Source: Shewanella zhangzhouensis (lineage in GTDB: Bacteria > Pseudomonadota > Gammaproteobacteria > Enterobacterales > Shewanellaceae). From it: a stretch of DNA of 64,000 nucleotides. Below are positions 34,218 through 43,368 of this stretch, piece by piece (position 1 is the stretch's first letter; each line of letters begins with the position of its first letter). Where the stretch lies: NCBI RefSeq assembly GCF_019457615.1, contig NZ_CP080414.1:3731501-3795500 (forward strand), in the 5' to 3' direction. The position numbers and the translations under genes are program-made. The notes below the pieces were generated by a model. That model searched no databases. It saw nothing but the letters and a program-made list of their open reading frames with translations, and was not told where the DNA came from.

Positions 34218-34324
34218 GCTTTTATTCGTCCGCGTGTTGGAGTCCAAACAGAATAGGCCGCGAATCCTAGCACAGAGCGGCCTGCGGATCATCCAATGCC
34301 CGGAACTATGTCTATGCTTAGCGG

Positions 34325-35482
34325 ATGGCTATCAAACCTTCGTCAGTAAGTTCTATGGCTTTTTTGGGGAAACAACTACTCGGCTACGCCAAGACGGGTA
34401 TAGAGCATTGCCACGGAAAAACACAGGAACGCCGGCTCATCCAAACAAATATCAGTGTGTTGATCGCCGTCATCACCATACTGGTGTTTAACCTTGCCTT
34501 TTTACTGCTTGGCAATCCGGGATTGATTTATTCAGGCCTGGCGCAACTGCCATATTTACTCTTGTTGCCGCTGGTGCTTTGGTTCAACCACAGGGGGCAA
34601 AGACACGAGGCTACACTGACCCTGTTTGTGTTGGTGATGCTGGATGCGTTCAGCGCACTGATGCTCGCCCAAGGGGTGACACTTGGGCTGCATTACTATT
34701 TTTTGATGTTTGCTGTGTTACCTGCATCCTATCTGGACGCCAAACAGTGGCCGACCACCTTACTGCTGTTTTTAAGTAACATTCTGTTGTTTGGTTATTT
34801 TGAAGTGTATGGCTGGCAGGCTCACCCCAGCATTGCCGAAGTGCCGACATTTATTATCACACTGCTCAGAATAATGATGGTGGGTTCATGCGCAACCACG
34901 GTATTGGTAGTTATCCTGATAAGTGAATACTATGCCGCACAAAATGAACAGGAACTGCAATATCTTGCAGATACTGACTCCTTGACTGGGCTGCCGAACA
35001 GGCGAGCGTTTATGCTAAGACTGGAGCGCACCATTAAAGACAGTCGCCCCTTTTGCCTGCTGATTATCGATGTTGACCATTTCAAGCAGATTAATGACAC
35101 CACCGGGCACCAGACTGGCGACACCGCACTGCAATTTTTGGCGAGCCTGCTAACTGCGTACATTCAGGGGGAAGACTTTGCCGGACGGATTGGCGGTGAA
35201 GAGTTTGCTCTGGTGCAGTTTTGCGCCTCGCCACTTGAGCATCTTGCCCGTGCCGAAAGCCTGCGAAAAACCATTGCCACAGCACATCCAGATCTGGGCT
35301 TCGGAGCCGTTCATTTAACGGTTTCCATCGGCGTGTGTATGGCAACACCGCCGGTGTCTCTTATTACGCTGATGACTATGGCAGATAATGCGCTCTATGA
35401 GGCCAAACGCAACGGCCGTAACTGCGTGCAGGTGGCAACCGCCCAATCTGGAACCGTGCCGCCATGGAAGGCAGTTAAATGA
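34325..35482 (+). CDS. Membrane diguanylate cyclase (GGDEF domain)
   Basis: 385 residues. Six predicted membrane segments between about 43 and 200, forming an integral sensory domain, then a GGDEF domain from about 215 (DTDSLTGLPNRRAF, LLIIDVDHFKQINDTTGH). The active-site motif is GGEEF at 290-294, which is catalytically competent; the RxxD inhibitory site five residues upstream is not present (GEDFAGRI). Start uncertain: ATG 34325 or ATG 34355, neither with a strong ribosome binding site. Divergent from pabA. Confidence 0.88.
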   Translation: MAIKPSSVSSMAFLGKQLLGYAKTGIEHCHGKTQERRLIQTNISVLIAVITILVFNLAFLLLGNPGLIYSGLAQLPYLLLLPLVLWFNHRGQRHEATLTLFVLVMLDAFSALMLAQGVTLGLHYYFLMFAVLPASYLDAKQWPTTLLLFLSNILLFGYFEVYGWQAHPSIAEVPTFIITLLRIMMVGSCATTVLVVILISEYYAAQNEQELQYLADTDSLTGLPNRRAFMLRLERTIKDSRPFCLLIIDVDHFKQINDTTGHQTGDTALQFLASLLTAYIQGEDFAGRIGGEEFALVQFCASPLEHLARAESLRKTIATAHPDLGFGAVHLTVSIGVCMATPPVSLITLMTMADNALYEAKRNGRNCVQVATAQSGTVPPWKAVK

Positions 35483-35498
35483 TTGGTATGCCAAAACG

Positions 35499-35526
35499 AA
35501 AAAACCAGCCATCGGCTGGTTTTTGA
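35499..35526. terminator. Bidirectional terminator between the diguanylate cyclase and sspB
   Basis: Stem AAAACCAGCC / GGCTGGTTTT with loop ATC and A/T runs on both sides. Confidence 0.88.
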
Positions 35527-35527
35527 A

Positions 35528-35986
35528 TTATTTGACCACGGTTAAATGGCCACGGCGCTTGGGACTTGGGTCATCCGGCCCATCGGGCTCTTCGGTAGTC
35601 AAGGCCTCTTCAGGCTCTGACTCAACCACAGACAGCAGCTCATCTTCACCTTCATCGAGCAGATAAGCATCTTCGGCATCAAATACGGTACCTGCTCCGT
35701 TTTCACGGGCATAAATAGCCACAATTGAGGCCATGGGTAGTACCACCTGGTGGGGCACACCGCCAAAACGCGCATTAAACTCGACGGCATCATTGCCCAA
35801 TTGCAAGTGCCCCACTGCCGACTCGGCAATGTTCAGCACAATCTGGCCGTCGCGCACATACTGCTGGGGCACCTGAGTGCCTTTGACATAGGCGTCTACT
35901 ACCACATGGGGCGTAAGCTGGTTATCCATTAACCAGTCATAGTACGCCCGCAGCAAATAGGGACGGCTTGGAGTCAAAGGTTTCAT
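35528..35986 (-). CDS. sspB: Stringent starvation protein B (ClpXP adaptor)
   Basis: 152 residues. The N-terminal 110-residue Sm-like fold (RPYLLRAYYDWLMDNQLTPHVVVDA; FNARFGGVPH) binds ssrA-tagged proteins and delivers them to ClpXP; a long acidic tail ends in GHLTVVK, matching the XB motif that docks ClpX. Overlaps the sspA stop by one base (TAATG), so translationally coupled. Confidence 0.95.
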   Translation of the reverse strand: MKPLTPSRPYLLRAYYDWLMDNQLTPHVVVDAYVKGTQVPQQYVRDGQIVLNIAESAVGHLQLGNDAVEFNARFGGVPHQVVLPMASIVAIYARENGAGTVFDAEDAYLLDEGEDELLSVVESEPEEALTTEEPDGPDDPSPKRRGHLTVVK

Positions 35987-36615
35987 TACATACCCATGCG
36001 CATTTCGCGCTCGGCTTCGGTCAGTGACGCCTTGAACGATTCACGATCGAAGATGCGGGTCATGTAAGCCTTGATATCCTTGGCCACGCCTGTGTCCAGA
36101 TGAATACCCAGCGCAGGCAAACGCCACAGCAAGGGGCCGAGGTAGCAATCGGCCAGGCCGAATTCTTCACTCATAAAGTAAGGCATCTCACCAAACAGAG
36201 GTGAAATGGCAATCAGGCCTTCACGCAGCTCTTTACGGGCGGCATCGGCACGGTCACCTTTCTTGATGCGATCAACCAGCACGTACCAGTCGGTATCGAT
36301 ACGGTGCATCATCAAACGGCTTTGGCCACGGGAGACCGGATAAACCGGCATCAGCGGTGGGTGTGGGAAACGCTCATCCAGGTATTCCATGATGATGCGT
36401 GACTCGTACAACACCAGCTCGCGATCCACCAGCGTCGGCACAGAGTTATAAGGATTCAGCTCGAGCAAATCCTCTGGCATGTCGTTGGGATCGACCTGTA
36501 AAACATCAACGGTGACGCCTTTTTCAGCCAGTACAATACGCACCTGATGGCTGTAGAGATCGTCGGCGCCAGAAAACAGAGTCATGATAGAGCGTTTGTT
36601 GGCAGCAAGAGCCAT
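35986..36615 (-). CDS. sspA: Stringent starvation protein A (RNA polymerase-associated)
   Basis: 209-residue glutathione-S-transferase fold protein that binds RNA polymerase and activates stationary-phase and acid-stress genes; not expected to have GST activity. Start MALAANKRSIMTLFSG; NPYNSVPTLVDRELVLYESRIIMEYLDE is the thioredoxin-like core. ATG 36615 chosen because GGAGG lies 6 bases upstream. Downstream of petABC with a hairpin between. Confidence 0.95.
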   Translation of the reverse strand: MALAANKRSIMTLFSGADDLYSHQVRIVLAEKGVTVDVLQVDPNDMPEDLLELNPYNSVPTLVDRELVLYESRIIMEYLDERFPHPPLMPVYPVSRGQSRLMMHRIDTDWYVLVDRIKKGDRADAARKELREGLIAISPLFGEMPYFMSEEFGLADCYLGPLLWRLPALGIHLDTGVAKDIKAYMTRIFDRESFKASLTEAEREMRMGM

Positions 36616-36635
36616 TGATACCCTCCAGAATCGAA

Positions 36636-36670
36636 ACAAATAAAATAAACGAGGGGCTGACGCCCCCCGT
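36636..36670 (-). terminator. Hairpin plus T-rich tract between petC and sspA
   Basis: On the minus strand ACGGGGGGC / GCCCCTCGT (9 bp, one wobble pair) with loop GTCA, then TTTATTTTATTTG. It ends only about 12 bases before the sspA ribosome binding site, so any sspA promoter must lie upstream of or inside it, or sspA depends on read-through. Confidence 0.65.
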
Positions 36671-36709
36671 TTCAATACGCGGATAGAGTATTTTACCCGT
36701 TATTGGCTA

Positions 36710-37447
36710 TCAGTGTACATCCTTCCAGTATTCTTTCTTCAGGAAGTAGGCCACAACAAAGAAGATAAACAGGAAGGCGAGCACCCAAACACCCAGAGCC
36801 TGACGCTCCAGCTTGATGGGTTCTGCGGAGTAAACCAGGAAGCCGGTGATGTCACGGGCAGCTTGATCATACTCTTCAGCATTCATCGAGCCACCTACAG
36901 CTGGATTCACGCCTTTAACCTTAGTAACTTCTTTGCCATCAACAACTTCGGTTTCAATAACTGGAGTTGCGATGCCCTGCAGTCCTTCGAGAACATGAGG
37001 CATACCCACGGATGGGAATACAGTGTTGTTCACGCCGAAAGGACGGCTTGGGTCTTTGTAGAAACCCTTGAGGTAAGAATAAACCCAGTCTTCCCCACGT
37101 ACACGGGCGGCCAGCGTCAGATCCGGTGGCGCAGCACCGAACCACTTGGCGGCCTCTTTCTCAGGGATAGCGTTTTCCATCAGTTCACCGACTTTGGCAC
37201 CGGTGAACACGAATTTGGTGCGCATCTCATCGATAGATACGCCCAGATCGTTGGCAACACGCTCATAGCGCTGATACTGAGTGCTGTGACAGCCTGAGCA
37301 GTAGTGTTGGAACAGGTCCAGACCACGTACCAGAGACTCTTTATCGTTCAGATCGATATTGGCCTTTTCCAGGTGCACGTTCTGGCCGCCAGCGGCGAAG
37401 CCAAGAGTAGGCACCAGAGCAACCAAAGCAATGAGTAACTTTTTCAT
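36710..37447 (-). CDS. petC: Cytochrome bc1 complex, cytochrome c1
   Basis: 245 residues. Signal peptide (KKLLIALVALVPTLGFAA), one heme-binding CSGCH at 50-54, a Met ligand expected in VGMPHVL and a C-terminal membrane anchor (VLAFLFIFFVVAYFLKKEYW). Passes electrons from the Rieske centre to periplasmic cytochromes. Overlaps petB by one base (TAATG). The gene ends TGA TAG. Confidence 0.96.
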   Translation of the reverse strand: MKKLLIALVALVPTLGFAAGGQNVHLEKANIDLNDKESLVRGLDLFQHYCSGCHSTQYQRYERVANDLGVSIDEMRTKFVFTGAKVGELMENAIPEKEAAKWFGAAPPDLTLAARVRGEDWVYSYLKGFYKDPSRPFGVNNTVFPSVGMPHVLEGLQGIATPVIETEVVDGKEVTKVKGVNPAVGGSMNAEEYDQAARDITGFLVYSAEPIKLERQALGVWVLAFLFIFFVVAYFLKKEYWKDVH

Positions 37448-38661
37448 TATTTAGTCAACCTCGCTGGAACTGGCTTGGTCTTCTCATTCTTGCTGTACAC
37501 CCACAGGGCTACGAAGAAGCCAAAATAGGTGATGGTGAACACTTGAGCAGCAATGGTCAGCGCAGGGGTCGCAGGCACAGCACCGAGGTAACCCAGCACG
37601 ATGAAGGACACAGAGAACTGAGCAATGTTCAACTTGTGGATAAAGCTTCTGTAACGGATAGATTTCACGTTACAGCGATCCAGCCAAGGCAGGATGAACA
37701 GTACGGCAATGGACAGACCCATCATGATCACACCACCCAGCTTGTGCGGAACCGCACGCAGGATTGCGTAGAAGGGTGTGAAGTACCATACAGGAGCAAT
37801 GTGCTCAGGGGTCTTCATTGGGTTAGCGGCTTCGAAGTTAGGCTTCTCGAGGAAGTAACCACCACCTTCTGGCATGAAGAACAACACGTAGCAGAACACA
37901 ATCAGGAAGCCCGCCACACCCATGATGTCTTTCACGGTGTAGTAAGGGTGGAAAGGAATACCGTCAACGGGCCAGCCGTTTTCGTCCTTGTTCTTCTTGA
38001 TTTCGATACCGTCAGGGTTGTTTGAACCCACTTCGTGCAGGGCAATCAGGTGCAGGAACACCAGAACAACCAGCACCAGCGGCAGTGCAATCACGTGCAG
38101 GGCGAAGAAGCGGTTCAGGGTCGCACCTGATACCACATAGTCACCACGGATCCACAGAGTCAGGTCATCACCAATAACAGGGATGGCACCGAACAGAGAG
38201 ATAATTACCTGCGCACCCCAGTATGACATCTGGCCCCATGGCAGCAGATAGCCCATGAAGGCTTCGGCCATCAGCACGAGGAAAATCAGCATACCGAACA
38301 GCCACAGCAGTTCACGTGGCTTCTGGTATGAACCGTAGATAAGACCACGGAACATGTGCAGATAAACCACCACGAAGAAGGCGGAAGCCCCAGTGGAGTG
38401 CATATAACGCAACAGCCAACCATATTCCACATCACGCATGATGTATTCAATGGAGGCGAAGGCGCCTTCTGCGGTAGGTACATAGTTCATGGTCAGCCAG
38501 ATACCGGTGAGGATCTGGTTTACCAGCACGAGCAGTGCCAGCGAACCGAAGAAGTACCAGAAGTTAAAGTTTTTTGGGGTCGCGTACTGACCAACATGGC
38601 GATTATAGGTCGCCGTCATTGGGATACGGGCATCGATCCAATCGATAATGTTCTTAACCAT
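37447..38661 (-). CDS. petB: Cytochrome bc1 complex, cytochrome b
   Basis: 404 residues with eight or more membrane helices. Carries quinol-site signatures (AEAFMGYLLPWGQMSYWGAQV; PEHIAPVWYFTPFYAILR, the PEWY-type loop here PVWY) and the paired heme histidines expected on helices B and D (RYMHSTGAS; FFALHVIALP). Overlaps petA by one base. Confidence 0.96.
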   Translation of the reverse strand: MVKNIIDWIDARIPMTATYNRHVGQYATPKNFNFWYFFGSLALLVLVNQILTGIWLTMNYVPTAEGAFASIEYIMRDVEYGWLLRYMHSTGASAFFVVVYLHMFRGLIYGSYQKPRELLWLFGMLIFLVLMAEAFMGYLLPWGQMSYWGAQVIISLFGAIPVIGDDLTLWIRGDYVVSGATLNRFFALHVIALPLVLVVLVFLHLIALHEVGSNNPDGIEIKKNKDENGWPVDGIPFHPYYTVKDIMGVAGFLIVFCYVLFFMPEGGGYFLEKPNFEAANPMKTPEHIAPVWYFTPFYAILRAVPHKLGGVIMMGLSIAVLFILPWLDRCNVKSIRYRSFIHKLNIAQFSVSFIVLGYLGAVPATPALTIAAQVFTITYFGFFVALWVYSKNEKTKPVPARLTK

Positions 38662-39251
38662 TATGCAGTCTCCCCGTCGACACCGATGATCACATTCGCA
38701 TCGTCAAGATACTGATGTGGAGGGATCACCAGGTTCAGTGGTGCTGGAACACCCTGGAATACGCGGCCGGCCATGTCAAACTTGGAGCCGTGGCAAGGAC
38801 AGAAGAAGCCAGAGCTCACGCCTTCAACCTGCTCGCCAAATGAATCTGGCAGATAGGTAGGAGAACAGCCCAGGTGAGTACAGATACCAACAGCGATAAA
38901 GTACTCTGGCTTGATAGAACGTACGCCGTTTTGGGCATACACGGGTTGCTGTAGTTCATCAGACGCAGGATCACGCAGTTGACCATCGAGCTCGGGAAGC
39001 TGCTTAAGCACTTCCTCGGTGCGGCGTACAACCCAAACGGGCTTGCCGCGCCACTCTACACGGATCAACTGGCCTGGTTCCAGCTTGCTGATATTAACTT
39101 CTACCGGCGCACCTGCAGCTTTCGCCTTGGCGCTCGGATTCCATGACTTGATAAAAGGAACCGCTACAGCGACGGCACCAGCACCGCCAACTACAGCGGT
39201 TGCGGCTGTCAGGAATCTGCGACGTCCGGAATCGACTGGCGCATTGCTCAT
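38661..39251 (-). CDS. petA: Cytochrome bc1 complex, Rieske iron-sulfur subunit
   Basis: 196 residues. N-terminal Tat-type membrane anchor (GRRRFLTAATAVVGGAGAVAVAVPF) and the [2Fe-2S] ligands CTHLGC and CPCHGS. ATG 39251 chosen because GGGAG lies 8 bases upstream; the frame extends further without similarity. First gene of petABC. Confidence 0.96.
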   Translation of the reverse strand: MSNAPVDSGRRRFLTAATAVVGGAGAVAVAVPFIKSWNPSAKAKAAGAPVEVNISKLEPGQLIRVEWRGKPVWVVRRTEEVLKQLPELDGQLRDPASDELQQPVYAQNGVRSIKPEYFIAVGICTHLGCSPTYLPDSFGEQVEGVSSGFFCPCHGSKFDMAGRVFQGVPAPLNLVIPPHQYLDDANVIIGVDGETA

Positions 39252-39349
39252 CCACATATCTCCCAGCGGGGGTTGGAATTTTTTGTTTTTCAAGAAGTTG
39301 CTTTGAGATAGGCCATCCCGAAGCAAAATCAAAGTTTGAGGCGGGGCTC

Positions 39350-39355
39350 ATTATA
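39350..39355 (-). promoter_or_regulatory. Candidate -10 element for petABC
   Basis: Perfect TATAAT on the minus strand about 100 bases upstream of petA; no convincing -35 at 16-18 bases, so confidence is limited. The rest of the 39252-39530 spacer shows no gene. Confidence 0.35.
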
Positions 39356-39530
39356 GCCAAAAAGTGGAGGCGGATCATAGTCAAAAGACACAACTAAGTT
39401 GGGGAGATAATGTTTTTTTGATTTGAACCGGGCTTACTGAAACATAATGCCCCGCTGAACAGGAAGTTTATCCGAACAAAATTGCAGCTATTGGCCAATT
39501 AACCTTGGCTTTCACAAAGCAAAATTTATA

Positions 39531-39563
39531 AAAAAAGCCCAACTATCAGAGTTGGGCTTTTTT
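39531..39563. terminator. Terminator at the end of the hfl operon
   Basis: Stem AAAAAAGCCCAACT / AGTTGGGCTTTTTT, 14 bp, loop ATCAG. Strong on both strands; on the minus strand it ends the nnr-to-hflC run. Confidence 0.92.
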
Positions 39564-39577
39564 GGCACTGATGATGA

Positions 39578-40504
39578 TTATTTTGGTTTGGATTCTTTCA
39601 TATAGCGGAAGAATTCACTGTCCGGTTCCAGCACCATCATGTTGCCACTGCCGGAGAAGCTTGCCTTATAGGCATCGAGACTTCTCAGGAAGGCATAGAA
39701 CTCAGGGTCCTTCTTGTATGCGTCGGCATAAATCTTGGCCGCTACCGCATCACCATCACCGCGGATCACCTGGGCATTACGCTGGGCGTTGGAGAGGCGA
39801 ACCACCACGTTGGCGTCAGCAGTTGCACGAATCTTTTCGGCTTCTTCACGACCCTTGGCGCGATGTTCTTTCGCCACAGCCTGACGCTCGGCACGCATAC
39901 GTTGGAAGATGGAAGAACTCACGTTGGTTGGCAGGTTAATCTGCTTCACCCGTACGTCGACCACTTCAATCCCCAGGTCTTCGGCGCTCTTGCGGACATT
40001 TTCCAGCGCGTTGCGTTGCAGCTCGTCACGACCAGAGTTTTCCTTGTCGATGGCTTCGCCGGCACGTACGCCTGACACAATTTCCTTAATGGTGCGCTGA
40101 CCGAACTCGGTACGCAGGTCGCTGTTTACTTTGCGTTGCAGCAGCGCCTCGGCGTTGGACTTGATACCACCGTTGGTAGACAGGTAATACTTTTCGAAGT
40201 CCTGGATGCGCCACTTCACGTAAGAATCCACCATCAGGTCTTTCTTCTCGGAAGTCACGAAACGGTCTGCTGCCCCATCCAGGGTTTGCACCCGGGCATC
40301 GAGGTTACGCACTGTATCGATAAAGGGCATCTTGAAGTGCAGACCAGGTTCGAACACCTTGGTACGCTCGGTGCCGTCAACGTTCTCTTTTACGATGGCG
40401 TTGAAGCGCGACACGATGGCACGTTCACCCTCGTTGACCACCATGAGAGACGAGCTCATCACAGCAATCACCACCACCAGGATAATCAATATTAAACGAC
40501 TCAT
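39578..40504 (-). CDS. hflC: FtsH-modulating protein HflC
   Basis: 308 residues. One N-terminal membrane anchor (LILIILVVVIAVMSSSLMVV) and a prohibitin/SPFH domain (NEGERAIVSRF, DLMVDSYVKWRI, NLPTNVSSSIFQRM). With HflK it forms the membrane complex that restrains the FtsH protease. Three bases from hflK. Confidence 0.95.
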   Translation of the reverse strand: MSRLILIILVVVIAVMSSSLMVVNEGERAIVSRFNAIVKENVDGTERTKVFEPGLHFKMPFIDTVRNLDARVQTLDGAADRFVTSEKKDLMVDSYVKWRIQDFEKYYLSTNGGIKSNAEALLQRKVNSDLRTEFGQRTIKEIVSGVRAGEAIDKENSGRDELQRNALENVRKSAEDLGIEVVDVRVKQINLPTNVSSSIFQRMRAERQAVAKEHRAKGREEAEKIRATADANVVVRLSNAQRNAQVIRGDGDAVAAKIYADAYKKDPEFYAFLRSLDAYKASFSGSGNMMVLEPDSEFFRYMKESKPK

Positions 40505-40507
40505 AAC

Positions 40508-41641
40508 TTACTCCCTCCCCTGGCGAACACGATCTTCACGGGAAGGACGGCCGCTTACCGGCAGTCCGGTACTGCGCTGTAAGGCGCCGGTATCCAGATG
40601 CGTGGTTGACGTGATGCCACTGTCCTCTGACGTGGGTACGACTGCAGAAGGCGTGATCATCTTATCCAAAGGCAGATACAGGAGGTTACCGTTGTTCTTG
40701 GCATCGATAAGCACCTTGTTGTTGCCTGACAGCACTTCTTCCATCGCCTCGATGTACATACGCTGGCGAGTCACTTCAGGCGCCGCCTTGTATTCGGGCA
40801 GCAGCTTTTCAAAGCGCGCAACCGCACCCTGTGCCTGCTGAACCACCTGCTCTTTGTAGGCGCGGGCATCTTCGGCAATACGCTGTTCCTGACCACGGGC
40901 ACGGGGCTCAACTTCACGCTGATAAGCTTCTGCTTCACGGATAAAGCGCTGCTCATCTTCCTGTGCGGCAATGGCATCATCGAAGGCGTCTTTCACTTCT
41001 TCCGGCGGACGGGCCGGCAGGAAGTTCACGTCCATGATGGTCAGACCCAGCTTGTAAGACTCAATAATGCGCTCAAGCTCGGCCCAGGTATCGGTACGGA
41101 TTTTGTCACGGCCAGTGGTGAGAATGTCATCCATCTTAGAGTGGCCAACCACATAGCGCAGTGCGCTGTCGGTGGCTTCACGCAAAGAGGAATTGGCATC
41201 CACGGCACTGAACATGTACTGGTATGCGTCAGTCACCTTGTACTGCACAGCCAGCTCGACCAGCACCACGTTCTCATCGGAAGTGAGAATGCTGCCTGAA
41301 GCAGGAATAGTGCGACGGGCTTCCACATCGACCGGATACACTTCATCGATAAAAGTGGCTTTCCAGCGCAGACCGGGGCCAACTTCACCTATGTACTCAC
41401 CAAAGCGCAGATGTACACCGCGCTCTGCGGTTTTAATGGTGTAAAAACCGGAGAGAAACCATACAGCAGCACCAAGCGCGAGAATTAACCCAAGGCCACC
41501 AAAGCCGAGGCCATTGCCCTTGCCGCCAAAACGTTTGGAAATATTGCGAAAGACTTCGTCCAGATCCGGCGGCCCTTTATCGTTGCCGCCTTTGTTTCCC
41601 CAAGGGTCCTGCCCCTTGTTACCGGGCTCGTTCCAAGCCAT
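40508..41641 (-). CDS. hflK: FtsH-modulating protein HflK
   Basis: 377 residues. Gly/Asn-rich cytoplasmic start (GNKGQDPWGNKGGN), a membrane segment at about 50-68 (LGLILALGAAVWFLSGF) and an SPFH domain (ERGVHLRFGEYIG, VDVNFLPARPPEEVKDAF is close to the family core). Partner of HflC; 31 bases after hflX. Confidence 0.95.
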   Translation of the reverse strand: MAWNEPGNKGQDPWGNKGGNDKGPPDLDEVFRNISKRFGGKGNGLGFGGLGLILALGAAVWFLSGFYTIKTAERGVHLRFGEYIGEVGPGLRWKATFIDEVYPVDVEARRTIPASGSILTSDENVVLVELAVQYKVTDAYQYMFSAVDANSSLREATDSALRYVVGHSKMDDILTTGRDKIRTDTWAELERIIESYKLGLTIMDVNFLPARPPEEVKDAFDDAIAAQEDEQRFIREAEAYQREVEPRARGQEQRIAEDARAYKEQVVQQAQGAVARFEKLLPEYKAAPEVTRQRMYIEAMEEVLSGNNKVLIDAKNNGNLLYLPLDKMITPSAVVPTSEDSGITSTTHLDTGALQRSTGLPVSGRPSREDRVRQGRE

Positions 41642-41672
41642 TTAATACTCCATAAGTGGATGATATTAATAG

Positions 41673-42980
41673 TTAACAAACTACCCTATCAGTCGCTGTA
41701 TCGACAATAAAGGTTTCCAACTCACCTTGACTCTGTTTAGCAAGCCTGCGCCAATCGGCATCAGGCAAACGAACAGACAAGATACAGTTCCCCAGATCGT
41801 CATACTCTTTCTGCTGTATCGCATCCAGTCGATAAAACTGGCCAAGATAATGCCCGGCGGTTGCCGGGATTTTCAGGGTTAACTCGGCAATGACATTGCC
41901 AACCAACTCCTGAACCGCCTGCCTGAGCAAATCCAAGCCTTGGTTTTGCTGGGCAGACAACCAGACCCGGAAAGGCTTTCCGGTATCATCCCGATCGATG
42001 GCAGGTTTAACGCCTTCAACCAGGTCAATCTTGTTGCACACGATGAGTTGAGGTATCTCATCGGCTTCGATTTCCTTCAGTACCGCCTGCACTTGCTCTA
42101 TATTGTCGCGCATCTTTTCATCAGCACAATCAATAACATGTAACAAAAGATCCGCCTCGCGGGTCTCTTGCAGTGTGGCCTTGAAGGCGGCAACCAGGTC
42201 ATGTGGAAGGTGGCGGATGAATCCTACTGTGTCTGCGAGAATCGCGGCACCGTCAGGCAACTCGAGTTTTCGCAGCGTGGGATCCAGAGTCGCAAACAGC
42301 TGATCGGCGGCATACACCTCAGCGCTGGTCAACGTATTGAACAGGGTGGACTTTCCTGCGTTGGTATAACCAACCAGAGAAACCGCTGCCATGTCGCTGC
42401 GTTGCCTTGCCCTGCGGCTTTGCTCCCGCTGTTTGTCTACCTTCTCCAGACGGCGGTTAATGTTTTTGATCCGTCCCCGCAGCAAGCGGCGGTCGGTTTC
42501 CAACTGAGTTTCACCCGGGCCACGCAGACCAATACCGCCCTTCTGGCGCTCAAGGTGAGTCCAGCCCCGCACGAGGCGCGTTGACATGTGGCGCAATTGC
42601 GCTAGCTCCACCTGCAACTTACCTTCGTGGGTCCGGGCACGTTGCGCGAAAATATCCAGGATCAGGGTTGTCCTGTCGAGCACCCGACAACGACAAAGAT
42701 GCTCCAGATTTCGCTCCTGAGCCGGACTCAGGGCATGGTTAAAAATCACTACATTTGCATCGGTCGCGGCCACCATGGCAGCCAGCTCTTCAGCCTTGCC
42801 TGTACCGACAAAAAACTTACGGTCAGGCGCGCGACGGCTTCCTGTAATTACACCAACGGAACGTGCACCCGCCGATTCCACCAATAACTGCAATTCGGCG
42901 AGATCTTCCCGACTGCCTTCGTCGGTAAAATCGATATGGACAAGAACCGCTGTTTCTCCCGCCTCATAACGATCAAACAA
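41673..42980 (-). CDS. hflX: Ribosome-splitting GTPase HflX
   Basis: 435 residues, starting MFDRYEAGETAVLVHI from a TTG codon at 42980, supported by GAGAGG 8 bases upstream and by near identity with the E. coli start. N-terminal HflX domain with ERQKGGIGLRGPGETQLETDRR; G domain with GYTNAGKST, DTVGFI and NKID. Rescues stalled or heat-damaged ribosomes. In the hfq-hflX-hflK-hflC order of E. coli. Confidence 0.95.
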   Translation of the reverse strand: MFDRYEAGETAVLVHIDFTDEGSREDLAELQLLVESAGARSVGVITGSRRAPDRKFFVGTGKAEELAAMVAATDANVVIFNHALSPAQERNLEHLCRCRVLDRTTLILDIFAQRARTHEGKLQVELAQLRHMSTRLVRGWTHLERQKGGIGLRGPGETQLETDRRLLRGRIKNINRRLEKVDKQREQSRRARQRSDMAAVSLVGYTNAGKSTLFNTLTSAEVYAADQLFATLDPTLRKLELPDGAAILADTVGFIRHLPHDLVAAFKATLQETREADLLLHVIDCADEKMRDNIEQVQAVLKEIEADEIPQLIVCNKIDLVEGVKPAIDRDDTGKPFRVWLSAQQNQGLDLLRQAVQELVGNVIAELTLKIPATAGHYLGQFYRLDAIQQKEYDDLGNCILSVRLPDADWRRLAKQSQGELETFIVDTATDRVVC

Positions 42981-43012
42981 GAAGCAAACCTCTCAAAAAT
43001 AGACGTCCGGAA

Positions 43013-43285
43013 TTACTGCTCGCCGGCACTGTCGTCTTGTTGGGCATTGTAGTTGCTGCCACCCTGATGACTGCCCACGTTGAATGGACGGGATGGAACA
43101 ACGGTAGAAATGGCGTGCTTGTAAACCATCTGGCTTACAGTGTTTTTCAGCAGGATCACGAACTGGTCGAAAGACTCAACCTGTCCCTGAAGCTTGATGC
43201 CGTTAACCAAATAAATAGAAACGGGAACACGCTCACGGCGCAGTGCGTTCAAAAATGGGTCTTGTAAAGATTGCCCCTTAGCCAT
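43013..43285 (-). CDS. hfq: RNA chaperone Hfq
   Basis: 90-residue Sm-like protein forming a hexamer that pairs small RNAs with mRNAs. Start MAKGQSLQDPFLNALRRERV, distal-face and core motifs YLVNGIKLQGQVESFDQFVI and the Sm2 signature VYKHAISTVVP. The C-terminal tail (about 20 residues, Gly/Asn/Gln-rich) is shorter than in E. coli. Confidence 0.97.
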   Translation of the reverse strand: MAKGQSLQDPFLNALRRERVPVSIYLVNGIKLQGQVESFDQFVILLKNTVSQMVYKHAISTVVPSRPFNVGSHQGGSNYNAQQDDSAGEQ

Positions 43286-43368
43286 TTGTTATTTCCTTTT
43301 TAAATTATAAAAGTCCAATGCAAACGTTTTCTGTTTGAATTGAGTAGTATACAGCAAAAGCAGATTCA

